Of a DNA stretch of 64,000 bases, positions 44,701 to 52,771 are shown one piece after another (positions within the stretch are counted from its first letter, which is position 1; the number at the start of each line of letters is the position of its first letter). This DNA comes from JARRQJ01 sp963761035 (GTDB lineage: Bacteria > Pseudomonadota > Gammaproteobacteria > DRLM01), in assembly GCA_963761035.1 (NCBI GenBank), contig CAVXFH010000002.1, forward strand, positions 310,001 through 374,000. Reading direction: 5' to 3'. Below the pieces are notes generated by a model. It saw only the letters and a program-made list of their open reading frames with translations, had not been told where the DNA came from and did no database searches. The translations under genes were made by a program, and so were the position numbers.

Positions 44701-44805
44701 ATGCAAACGGAAGTCCCCGAAAGTACTGGTAGCTATCTGGCTATAGCCGCGGTGATCGTGCTGGTAGTTTATTCCCTATATTCAATGGCTCACGTGTGGG
44801 GCTGA
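44701..44805 (+). CDS. 34-residue single-helix membrane protein
   Basis: The frame encodes MQTEVPESTGSYLAI, a hydrophobic helix AAVIVLVVYSLYSM and a short end AHVWG. A near-perfect ribosome-binding site (GGAGGAG) sits nine bases before the ATG. A terminator follows 37 bases after the stop, so the gene forms its own small transcription unit. The layout (short acidic N-terminus, one helix) resembles small accessory subunits or regulators of membrane complexes such as CydX or CcoQ types, but I cannot assign a partner and none is adjacent. Confidence 0.65.
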   Translation: MQTEVPESTGSYLAIAAVIVLVVYSLYSMAHVWG

Positions 44806-44842
44806 TCACTGTAAAACGGAACTAAGGGGACCATCTTTTCTC

Positions 44843-44871
44843 CTCCGCACCGACCCTTGGCCGGAGTTTTT
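44843..44871 (+). terminator. Rho-independent terminator after the 34-residue ORF
   Basis: Stem CTCCG/CGGAG with an inner CC/GG pairing, followed by TTTTT. It ends the short transcript of the small membrane protein. Confidence 0.55.
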
Positions 44872-45508
44872 AATGGAAAGATCGCCTCTTACTTGATGAG
44901 GGATTGCTTGAAATCCTCTCGCAGTATTGAGACGAGGGCATGGGTGCGGGCGGATAAATCACGAGAGTTACCCGTTTCACTTAATGTCGATAATGACGAC
45001 ACTTCTTTTGGCATACCTCGGCTTGCCCTTAAATCCAAATCGTCCATCCACTCTCCCACCGCCGCTCGGGGTTCGAGCATGTCCCAATTGATAAACCCAT
45101 GGTTAGTAGACCGCTAAAAACCTATTATTGGCACATTTTCCCGATAAAAATAGGGTCGTTGAATGGCAAGAAAATACTGCCGGACCGCGTGGAATCTTGC
45201 GATTTCAAGAGTCGCCATGATGTCGAGAACCTCAAATATTTCGGCCGCTGACGACCTGTTTTGCTCCGTCTGGACTGCAAAACCGAATGCATGAAGTCGT
45301 GCGCGCCATCATGCACAAAGCCGCTTATGATGGCGGTTGGCTGTACAAGGTGCCCCAGGTGCGAATGCCGCTGAAGCCGAAGCGGCGGATTCGTCGGCTG
45401 AAGAATATGGCCATTGTTGGCTTATGATTTAAATGATCACCAGGTAATGAATTCGGCACCCATAGTTTCGACCTAGTAGAATGCGACTCGAAGGCCGAGA
45501 ATGACAAA
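44872..45508. other. Intergenic, no supported gene
   Basis: About 640 bases. Open frames occur on both strands (for example the plus-strand frame reaching 45117 and minus-strand frames at 45125-45316 and 45325-45528), but none has a ribosome-binding site with family-like sequence. A plus-strand run near 45291-45427 (MHEVVRAIMHKAAYDGGWL) looks protein-like and may be gene debris. Confidence 0.35.
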
Positions 45509-46231
45509 TTGATACCCTCCACGCCCAAACGTACCTGGTTATTTCTTCTCAGCTCTTCTCTGGCCTATTTCGGCCCCGACCTATTGACGCCCGCTGCCTG
45601 GAACCATTCTTATACTTACATTGTACTGTCCACCTGTTACCAAGATGTCCTCATCGTGGCCGGCTTCGCTTTCGGCACCGCTATTTGCCGAGCGCTAGTC
45701 GCCCATGAGATTGCCTCAGGCCCCCTGCGTACCGCAGTCGACAAGGCTGTTCTTGACATAAGAAACTCTGAAATCTCAGTTCCTCAGATCATTTTGGCCG
45801 ACCACTCCATGCCATTTGTTTTCACGGCTGGATTGTTACCCGGCAAATGCGAGGTATTTATCTCATCTGCTTTAGTTAACCGCCTCTCTCCAACGACCGG
45901 AATGCGTTTCCTAATTGCCCGGGCAACGGCTCACACCGCCTGGTATCAGCGGTCGGCGGCGATCCTTCCTATCCTGGCAATTACCACACTGGTTCCTGAC
46001 GTTCCTCATGAGGGCACCTCGTGGTTTGAACTGGGAGTACTCCTTTTCCTTTGGCTAGTGTCGCACTGGGTGTTCGAATTGGCTGCCGACCATAAAGCTG
46101 CTGGTCTAATTGGCAAGCAGTCTGCCGCCGATGGTCTACGTGAAATTGCAGCGGCCACGGCGTCGCGTGTAAGCTGGCTGAAAGTTTCCCCGCCGATGTA
46201 CTGGCGTCTGCGCGTGGCAAATAGCGCTTAG
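45509..46231 (+). CDS. M48-like membrane protein lacking the zinc-protease motif
   Basis: The 240-residue protein has membrane helices near residues 35-65, 150-162 and 174-190. It follows the M48 peptidase layout: FVFTAGLLPGKCEVFISSAL matches the segment before the active site, then LSPTTGMRFLIARATAH where HExxH should be. The first His and the Glu are replaced (ARATAH at 137-142), though the third ligand region ExxAD survives as FELAADHKAA. A zinc protease should therefore be inactive. The start is TTG at 45509 and no better one was found. It may be a degenerate copy or a regulatory pseudoenzyme. Confidence 0.6.
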   Translation: MIPSTPKRTWLFLLSSSLAYFGPDLLTPAAWNHSYTYIVLSTCYQDVLIVAGFAFGTAICRALVAHEIASGPLRTAVDKAVLDIRNSEISVPQIILADHSMPFVFTAGLLPGKCEVFISSALVNRLSPTTGMRFLIARATAHTAWYQRSAAILPILAITTLVPDVPHEGTSWFELGVLLFLWLVSHWVFELAADHKAAGLIGKQSAADGLREIAAATASRVSWLKVSPPMYWRLRVANSA

Positions 46232-46456
46232 ATGAAGTCTGCCGGTAGACAAGGACTTTTTTTCTCCTATTATTGTGGAGCGCTACGGCCTGGATACACG
46301 CCGGCCTCAGCCTAACTTACGAATTCGCGACTAACAGGCCGTTAGCAGACAGAATTTCTTACCTGGATTCATTCCAGGTAATCAAATATAGTAACGAAAT
46401 AAACATGGAAAAGGGGGGCGCGCATCCGCCATCCTTTCTAGAAAAGGTCAATCGAC

Positions 46457-46915
46457 ATGGGCACGCGTTTTGAGAATAATCCAATCACTATGCCGATCTC
46501 CGCGAATCGGCATCTGACAGAATTGCATGGGGCGCTGCTGCAATTGCACAAGACTCTGCTGGATATGGAGCGTCGCGCCTATGAGCGTCACCATGGCAGG
46601 GTTACGGCCAGCGAATTATTGGAACTAGCCATACAAGATCAGCAGTTTGCCTGGTTGCGTGCCGTGTCTGAAATTCTGGTGCATATCGAAGAATTGTTGG
46701 ACAACGCAAAGCCGGTGGACGAGAAGGAAGCTCTATCTGTTTTGACGCGGGTGCAAACATTGCTCGTACCCGCAGAGGACGGTGCCGGATTCGCAAGGAA
46801 CTACTTCCTAGCGTTGCAGAACGATCCAGGTGTTGTGCTAGCCCATCGCGATGTGTGGGATGTGCTGACAGTATCAGCGGCAGACACGCAACGGAAATTG
46901 GGCGGACTGCATTAG
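46457..46915 (+). CDS. Conserved hypothetical helical protein (152 aa)
   Basis: A soluble, all-helical protein without membrane segments or cysteines. Representative stretches are LTELHGALLQLHKTLLDMER, HHGRVTASELLELAIQDQQF and AWLRAVSEILVHIEELLD. Such proteins occur in proteobacteria near stress or oxidative genes, but I cannot name a Pfam family with confidence. A fair AAAGGTC site precedes ATG 46457; the internal Met12 is an alternative. It stands upstream of, and convergent with, the NhaA-DsbA fusion gene. Confidence 0.65.
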   Translation: MGTRFENNPITMPISANRHLTELHGALLQLHKTLLDMERRAYERHHGRVTASELLELAIQDQQFAWLRAVSEILVHIEELLDNAKPVDEKEALSVLTRVQTLLVPAEDGAGFARNYFLALQNDPGVVLAHRDVWDVLTVSAADTQRKLGGLH

Positions 46916-47005
46916 TATCGTACAGTCAATTTGTCGGGACGAGGTCGATAATACCCTCCATTCAAAGGCAGTAAAGAATTACAATTGCGGACAACACACA
47001 CCAAC

Positions 47006-48883
47006 TTAAGCCTCTTGTGCCGCATTTCGCGCTTTCGCGCTCCAAAGTACCGTTATTCCGAGCGCGGACGACAGGATTGAGGCGGCGAATATTGCGATCT
47101 TGGCGACCGCGAAGTCTTCAGGGACGGGAAATGCCTGTCCGGCAATGAACAGCGACATTGTGAAGCCGATACCCGCCAATGCACCGGCGCCGGCGAGTTG
47201 TCGCCACGTATACGCGTTAGGCTTAATCGCCAAACCCAGACGTACGGCGAGGCCGGAAGCTAGGACGAATCCCAGGGGCTTGCCGATTGCCAGTCCAGCA
47301 ACGATCGCACTTATGAGTAGGCTATGATTGTTGAAGACGTTTGCAGTGGCGGCGACTCCGGCATTCGCCAGAGCGAAGACGGGTAACACCAGGTAGCTTG
47401 ATCGCGGAGCGACATTTCGCAACATTCGATCCGCGGGGGATTCCAAGCGATCATGGATCGCATCCAATGCCTCCAGCGCAGGCGCGGAGGGCCCAAACCG
47501 CAGCTGCTCACCACCATGTTGCGCTTCCGCCGTTAAAATTGTATCGGCTTGCATCGCAAGGGTTTTGAAATCAGGTGGCGGCCGCGTCGGAATGAGGGCG
47601 GCGAGTATGATGCCAGCCAAGGTCGGATGCAGGCCGCCGGCATGAACGCAGGCCCACAGGGCAACACCCGCCAACAAGTACGGCGATACGCGGTAAATGC
47701 CGGATCTGTTCATAAGCGCCAGCACTCCGGCAATCGCCATTGCCGCCGCAAGATACTCATAATGCAAGTCTCCGGAGTAGAAAATCGCGACAACGAATAT
47801 ACCGCCGATGTCATCCACAATCGCTGCCGCGGTCAAAAACACGCGCAACTCGATCGGCACGCGAGTTCCCATCATCGCGATTAGCGCCACGGCGAAGGCG
47901 GTGTCTGTTTCCATTGTCACACCCCAGCCGATGGTCCATGTTCCCGGCGGGATGATAAGAAGATAAAGCAGCACGGGGACGACCATACCGCCAATCGCGG
48001 CCGCAATCGGCAAAGCAGCCGCACGCCATCTGGCTAAATGTCCGATGGTGAACTCGCGTTTTATTTCCAAGCCGACGACAAGAAAAAAGATGGTCAAAAA
48101 TGCTTCATCGACCCAACTTAGCAACGACATTCGAAATTCGCTCCCACCGAATGAAATCCCGAGATCACTTTGCCAGAATGCGTTGAAGTCGGCACCGAAC
48201 CCTGAATTGGTGAGCACGATGGCCAATATCGAGGCCAGCAGCATCAACACGCCGGCCGACGGCGCCCAGCTCGCAAAGGTCAGCGCCGCCGTGCTGACAC
48301 GGTGTCCGAGAGAACCGAGCATTGCATCGGTAAACGAGCTTTCATCCCAGGGTCCGTCGTAGCGGCGTCCATTGATGAAGAAAGTCGGAGTGAAGCGTAC
48401 CCCGCTGGCACGCGCACTTTCGATATCTAACTGCACGCGTTCTCTAGCGCTTACGGCTGCATCGTCCGTGGCTTCGGTGTCAAGTTGCGGCCTACCCAAG
48501 AGTTCGGCGACCGCTCGCAGATCATCAGCCGTAAGAGCCGCCGAACGTGTCATCAACATAACGTGCGCGTTCCAAAAATGTTCCTGATCGCTCGCGCATT
48601 CCACGAGGTCCGCCGCGCGTCGCGCAAGGTCATTTCCAGTCAGTGGCCGATGCCGGAAGACATAGCGCAGTCGTTCGCCAATTTGACGACGAACTTCTGT
48701 AATGCGCTCATTGGCTGCGCGGCAATGCGGGCATGCATAACTGCCGTACTCAACCAGAGTAATCGGTGCATTCTTCGGTCCGAGAGTATGATCCCTGACG
48801 TCGTCGACCATGCGGTCGAGACGGTTCGTAGATGCCGGAAAGGACGCGACCAGAGTAACTCGGTCTTCAGCCGCTATAGACAT
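47006..48883 (-). CDS. DsbA-NhaA fusion: thioredoxin-like domain plus Na+/H+ antiporter
   Basis: Residues 30-190 of this 625-residue protein form a DsbA-like domain with LVEYGSYACPHCRAANERI (CPHC at 51-54) and the cis-Pro motif RFTPTFFINGRRYDG. Residues 200-615 are a NhaA antiporter with FFLVVGLEIKREF, METDTAFAVALIAMMG and AAIVDDIGGIFVVAIFY. The NhaA transport aspartates (equivalent to D133, D163, D164) are retained. No signal peptide precedes the DsbA part, so both the domain and the N-terminus should be cytosolic. Fusions of this type are known in other bacteria, but their redox role is not established. The start lies just within the end of the possible ORF upstream. Confidence 0.92.
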   Translation of the reverse strand: MSIAAEDRVTLVASFPASTNRLDRMVDDVRDHTLGPKNAPITLVEYGSYACPHCRAANERITEVRRQIGERLRYVFRHRPLTGNDLARRAADLVECASDQEHFWNAHVMLMTRSAALTADDLRAVAELLGRPQLDTEATDDAAVSARERVQLDIESARASGVRFTPTFFINGRRYDGPWDESSFTDAMLGSLGHRVSTAALTFASWAPSAGVLMLLASILAIVLTNSGFGADFNAFWQSDLGISFGGSEFRMSLLSWVDEAFLTIFFLVVGLEIKREFTIGHLARWRAAALPIAAAIGGMVVPVLLYLLIIPPGTWTIGWGVTMETDTAFAVALIAMMGTRVPIELRVFLTAAAIVDDIGGIFVVAIFYSGDLHYEYLAAAMAIAGVLALMNRSGIYRVSPYLLAGVALWACVHAGGLHPTLAGIILAALIPTRPPPDFKTLAMQADTILTAEAQHGGEQLRFGPSAPALEALDAIHDRLESPADRMLRNVAPRSSYLVLPVFALANAGVAATANVFNNHSLLISAIVAGLAIGKPLGFVLASGLAVRLGLAIKPNAYTWRQLAGAGALAGIGFTMSLFIAGQAFPVPEDFAVAKIAIFAASILSSALGITVLWSAKARNAAQEA

Positions 48884-49155
48884 ACGTTATCTTTCTTTGG
48901 ACAGAAGATAGTTCCGTGGCGTTTTGTCGGAGGAGGCGGACATTGTTCAGCGGCACCCTTCTTCACTCGTTCATGCCCCAGCCATTCAAGCCCTACGCAG
49001 ACGCGCGTATCATGAATTAGTAAAATTCCCGTCTGAATTACGCGGCGCCGCCATCGTTTGATCGGCACCTCGATACAATCACATAGCGCCAAGTCGCCGT
49101 CCGCAGGGCGCAATTTCATGGCGCGCGAATGACACCCGTGCGGCATAAAAAGCAT
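48874..49155 (-). CDS. Possible small protein upstream of the NhaA fusion
   Basis: A 93-codon frame begins at ATG 49155 with GGGAG five bases upstream and overlaps the NhaA-DsbA start by 10 bases, a layout that would couple translation. The sequence (MLFMPHGCHSRAMKL, then VPIKRWRRRVIQTGILLIHD, Cys- and Pro-rich end) matches no family I recognise. It may only be a chance open frame in the gap between two real genes. Confidence 0.3.
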   Translation of the reverse strand: MLFMPHGCHSRAMKLRPADGDLALCDCIEVPIKRWRRRVIQTGILLIHDTRVCVGLEWLGHERVKKGAAEQCPPPPTKRHGTIFCPKKDNVCL

Positions 49156-49165
49156 GCTGCTCCCT

Positions 49166-50845
49166 TCACTCGTTGAGTACCCTATGTATAAATGAGACCG
49201 CAATTGAGCCTTCTCCAACTGCGGAAGCCACACGCTTTGTACTACCCGCCCTCACGTCGCCTACCGCGAACACGCCGGGTAGGCTGGTTTCAAGCAGATA
49301 GGGCGCCCGGGCAAGCGGCCAATGTGCCTCGACTAATTCGTCCCGGGTCAGATCCGGCCCAGTTTTGATAAACTCTCCTTCATCGCGCGCGACACATCCT
49401 TCGAGCCAGTGCGTATTTGGAAGCGCACCAGTCATGAAGAAAACGTGGCGGATTGCATGTGTTTCATTGATCCCGGTTCGATGGTTCTCCCAACGCACAC
49501 GATCGAGGTGGTCATCGCCTTCCAGATCCACGATCTGGGTATTCGCGTGCAAAACAATCCCAGAGTTGTCTTCGATACGCTGGATCAAGTAACGGGACAT
49601 ACTTTCACCCAAACCATTTGAACGAATCAGTATATGCACGATCCTGGCGGTCTGGGCAAGAAATACGGCGGCCTGACCGGCCGAGTTTCCACCGCCCACC
49701 ACGATTACCTCTTCATCCTCGCATAGCTGCGCCTCCATAAATGTCGCGGCGTAATACACGCCGACGCCTTCGTATCGCGGGAGATTAGCGAGCGGCGGTT
49801 TCCGATATTCTGCACCGGTTGCGATAATAACGCTTCGCGCCGGGACGCGTTGACCGGTGTCGACTTCGACGGCGTACGGTTTGCGCTGGCAGCTGAGTCG
49901 TGTCGCGCCTCCGGCGATCATTACTTCAGCGCCAAATTTTTGCGACTGCGTGTAGGCACGCGCTACCAACTCCTGCCCCGAAATCCCGGTCGGAAAGCCG
50001 AGATAATTTTCTATCTTTGAGCTTGACCCGGCCTGTCCTCCGGGTACGTTTGATTCCACAACAAGAACATCCAGGCCTTCGGATGCGGCATATACAGCCG
50101 CTGCCAACCCCGCCGGTCCGGCGCCAACGATTATCACGTCGCGTATCTTGGTCTGGTCAATTGCAGTGTTGAATCCGAGACATTCCGCAATCTGCTGGCT
50201 GGTCGGGTTACGTAGCACCAAGTCGCCGCGGCAAATGACCACAGGCACGTCCTTGGCGGAAACATGAAACTTGTCGAGCATCTCTTCAACCTCGGCGTCA
50301 CGGTCAAGGTCCAAGTAGGTGTATGGATGGCTGTTACGTGTCAAAAACTCCTTGATATGTAATGTGCCTGCGCTATGGCTCGATCCGATTAGCACGACAT
50401 CGCCGAATCCATGCGCGATTAACTCGACGCGGCGCAAAATAAATGCGCGCATAATAATATCGCTCAATTCGCTGTCCCTTTGTACGAGCGCCAGCAAATG
50501 CTCACGATCCAGTTCGATGACTTCCCCGGATTCGCTGGCCCGCCCACGGTTGAGTGCGCGCCGACCCGAGAGCATTTGAATCTCGCCGCTGAACTGGCCC
50601 GGCCCATAGGCCACAATGAGTGTTTCTGCGGTGCCGGATGGACGCAGAATCTGAATTTGACCCGACGTAACCACAAAGAATGGCATGGTCTCAGATCCCG
50701 AGTCGAAGAGTAATTCGCCGCGTTGGACAAAACGGCGCCGCCCGCGCGCCGCGATGCGCTCAATCTGCGCCCCCGTCAGCGTCGGGAATATTTGATCGAC
50801 GCTCGAAGTGGCGGCTAACGCGGCTGGCATAACGGTTTCGACCAT
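49166..50845 (-). CDS. Cyclic-nucleotide-binding / thioredoxin-like / TrxR-like fusion oxidoreductase
   Basis: The 559-residue protein has three parts. Residues 18-135 are a cNMP-binding domain (GELLFDSGSETMPFFVVTSG). Residues 148-225 are a thioredoxin- or glutaredoxin-like domain whose CxxC position reads SSHSAG. From 238 comes a TrxR-like FAD/NAD module (VIIVGAGPAGLAAAVYAASE; VVGGGNSAGQAAVFLAQ; GVFAVGDVRAGSTKRVASA). The CxxC pair typical of thioredoxin reductase is also absent: the region after GVGVYYAATFMEAQLC has no CxxC. FAD and NAD(P) binding should remain. It may be a cyclic-nucleotide-gated flavoprotein using another acceptor. GGAG lies eight bases before the ATG. Confidence 0.87.
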   Translation of the reverse strand: MVETVMPAALAATSSVDQIFPTLTGAQIERIAARGRRRFVQRGELLFDSGSETMPFFVVTSGQIQILRPSGTAETLIVAYGPGQFSGEIQMLSGRRALNRGRASESGEVIELDREHLLALVQRDSELSDIIMRAFILRRVELIAHGFGDVVLIGSSHSAGTLHIKEFLTRNSHPYTYLDLDRDAEVEEMLDKFHVSAKDVPVVICRGDLVLRNPTSQQIAECLGFNTAIDQTKIRDVIIVGAGPAGLAAAVYAASEGLDVLVVESNVPGGQAGSSSKIENYLGFPTGISGQELVARAYTQSQKFGAEVMIAGGATRLSCQRKPYAVEVDTGQRVPARSVIIATGAEYRKPPLANLPRYEGVGVYYAATFMEAQLCEDEEVIVVGGGNSAGQAAVFLAQTARIVHILIRSNGLGESMSRYLIQRIEDNSGIVLHANTQIVDLEGDDHLDRVRWENHRTGINETHAIRHVFFMTGALPNTHWLEGCVARDEGEFIKTGPDLTRDELVEAHWPLARAPYLLETSLPGVFAVGDVRAGSTKRVASAVGEGSIAVSFIHRVLNE

Positions 50846-50965
50846 GACTAGTGCTCCATTGCATTAGTTGGATAGGACAGAGTAATGCTTCCAATTGGCA
50901 ATGTGCTACAAAGGCAACTGCCGTAAGCCAGATGAAGTGCTGCAAGGACTTCAACGTACGACAAA

Positions 50966-51871
50966 TCAAACCGCCTTGAGGAATCTCCCCTGCTCCAATT
51001 CTTCGAATGCTTGTCGTAACTGTTCCTGCGTGTTCATAACGATTGGACCGTACCAAGCCACGGGTTCATTAAGCGGCTTTCCCGAGACCAAGAGAAACCG
51101 GATTCCATCGTCTCCTGCCTGGACCGTAAGTTCGTCGCCGCGATCAAAGAGTATAAGCGATCGATTATCCGCTTCCGTGGGAGGCGTCGTGTCCGCCCAT
51201 TTAATGGATTCGGTAGGCACTGCAAGGGGACCAGAGGCATTGCAGAACTTGCCAGAGCCGGCGAATACATAAGCAAAGGCGTGGCGAGATGTCTCTACCG
51301 GCAGGGTTTTCCTTTTGCCGGGCGCAATTGAAATATCGAGGTAGGTGGGGTCGGCGGCAATGCCGTCCACCGGGCCAGCCTTTCCCCAGAAATTCCCGCA
51401 AACTACGCGTACATGTGTACCGTCGTCGTCTTTAACCGCGGGAATGTCGCTTGCCTTCACTTCCTGATAACGTGGCGCGGTCATTTTAAGGAATGACGGA
51501 AGATTGGCCCACAATTGAAAACCGTGCATTCGGCCAGATTCATCACCCTTGGGCATCTCCTGATGAATGATCCCGCTCCCGGCTGTCATCCATTGCACAT
51601 CGCCAGCGGCGATAATGCCGCGGTTTCCCATGCTGTCGCCGTGCTCCACGGTACCTGCCAATACGTACGTAATGGTTTCGATGCCACGGTGTGGATGCCA
51701 CGGAAAACCAAGGAGATAATCTTCAGGAACATCGTTGCGGAAATCATCGAGCAACAGGAACGGATCAAATTCCGCCGTATCGCCAAAACCAAACGCGCGG
51801 CGCAGGTGAACACCCGCCCCTTCAATGGCCGGTTTCGCTTTAGTGAGCCGCTTAACGGGTCGAATTGACAT
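50966..51871 (-). CDS. Pirin family protein
   Basis: At 301 residues this is a two-domain cupin of the pirin family. The iron-binding residues are visible in FPWHPHRGIETITYVLAGTV (His-x-His) and the second cluster AGSGIIHQEMP (His and Glu). The C-terminal cupin contains HAFAYVFAGSGKF. Bacterial pirins have quercetinase or redox-sensing roles, and many are induced by electrophile or oxidative stress. The Met at 51871 (MSIRPVKRLTKAKP) is the family N-terminus; the ORF extends upstream only by chance. It follows the ABM gene by 11 bases. Confidence 0.92.
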   Translation of the reverse strand: MSIRPVKRLTKAKPAIEGAGVHLRRAFGFGDTAEFDPFLLLDDFRNDVPEDYLLGFPWHPHRGIETITYVLAGTVEHGDSMGNRGIIAAGDVQWMTAGSGIIHQEMPKGDESGRMHGFQLWANLPSFLKMTAPRYQEVKASDIPAVKDDDGTHVRVVCGNFWGKAGPVDGIAADPTYLDISIAPGKRKTLPVETSRHAFAYVFAGSGKFCNASGPLAVPTESIKWADTTPPTEADNRSLILFDRGDELTVQAGDDGIRFLLVSGKPLNEPVAWYGPIVMNTQEQLRQAFEELEQGRFLKAV

Positions 51872-51882
51872 TAAAGGATTAC

Positions 51883-52470
51883 CTAACGATATAGCCACCC
51901 GGACACCGCGCGAACATATCGCGGCATAATCACGAACACAACCAAGGCGACAATAGCTGACGCAATAATGGCATGCCTGACTCCCCATGTTCCCAGCACA
52001 GGCACCGCATTAAACAACGGTTTAAATACCGGTGGTACTGCCATAGTCAACGGCCATATTACCGATGTTGTAATTAGCCACTGTTTCCAGGCTGAAGGCC
52101 GTTTCTGCGTCGGCGACGGCGGAGTAAACCAGTACTCGATGCCAGGATGAATGTGAAATTGGTCTTCGTGCTCGAGAGCATCGGCAATTTCGCCAATCAG
52201 CCGTTTTCGATCATCCGACGATATCCATCTCTCCACATCAGCCATGGTCGCAAAACGAACTATCATAGTGTAATCATTGCCGCCCGCGCTCGGGCGAATG
52301 ACATGTAAACCCATATGGCCGGGATATTCCGCGGCCTTAGCACCAATCACCCTCAACCATTGTTCATAGCGATCGAATGAACCCGGGCGTAGCCGATGTT
52401 GAATAACGAGCGCTACGCTGTCATTGGCGTTCGACGCGTCGACCGTATTGGCACTTTGGATTGCGCTCAT
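51883..52470 (-). CDS. ABM-domain monooxygenase-like protein with two C-terminal membrane helices
   Basis: Residues 15-115 form an antibiotic-biosynthesis-monooxygenase (ABM) fold: ALVIQHRLRPGSFDRYEQWL, then YPGHMGLHVIRPSAGGNDYT and RFATMADVERWISSDDR. Residues 128-190 add two helices (ITTSVIWPLTMAVPPVF and GVRHAIIASAIVALVVFVIM). This ABM-plus-membrane type is a known but uncharacterised family. It is probably co-transcribed with the pirin gene, suggesting a common role in handling small electrophiles or quinones. Confidence 0.88.
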   Translation of the reverse strand: MSAIQSANTVDASNANDSVALVIQHRLRPGSFDRYEQWLRVIGAKAAEYPGHMGLHVIRPSAGGNDYTMIVRFATMADVERWISSDDRKRLIGEIADALEHEDQFHIHPGIEYWFTPPSPTQKRPSAWKQWLITTSVIWPLTMAVPPVFKPLFNAVPVLGTWGVRHAIIASAIVALVVFVIMPRYVRAVSGWLYR

Positions 52471-52771
52471 GTAATCTCTCGCTCCACTCTAATTAGCTGG
52501 GACGGCGATTTCGCAGCAGGGCATCATCCGCCGTGATGATGAAGTCTTGCTACACCATGAGTGCGATGTCGCAGTCCTATACACATCACTCTTCCCCTCG
52601 TCATAGACGTGTACCCCACATCCATGATGCTTCCACAGCCCACCAAGTGACTTGCCTGCCACGGCGTATCCACATTTCAATCATTAGCTACTGATAATGT
52701 GTGCCACTCGTTATCCGGATCTTGTAATACCTTGGCTTCAACTGGATATATAATTTTTGCTTGGCTGTTAA
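52471..52771. other. Intergenic, nothing firm
   Basis: About 300 bases. A 63-codon minus-strand frame at 52489-52680 lacks a ribosome-binding site and any family feature. Confidence 0.35.

Noticed and set aside
52489..52680. Minus-strand 63-codon ORF upstream of the catalase gene
   Set aside because: No ribosome-binding site, no domain; probably chance.
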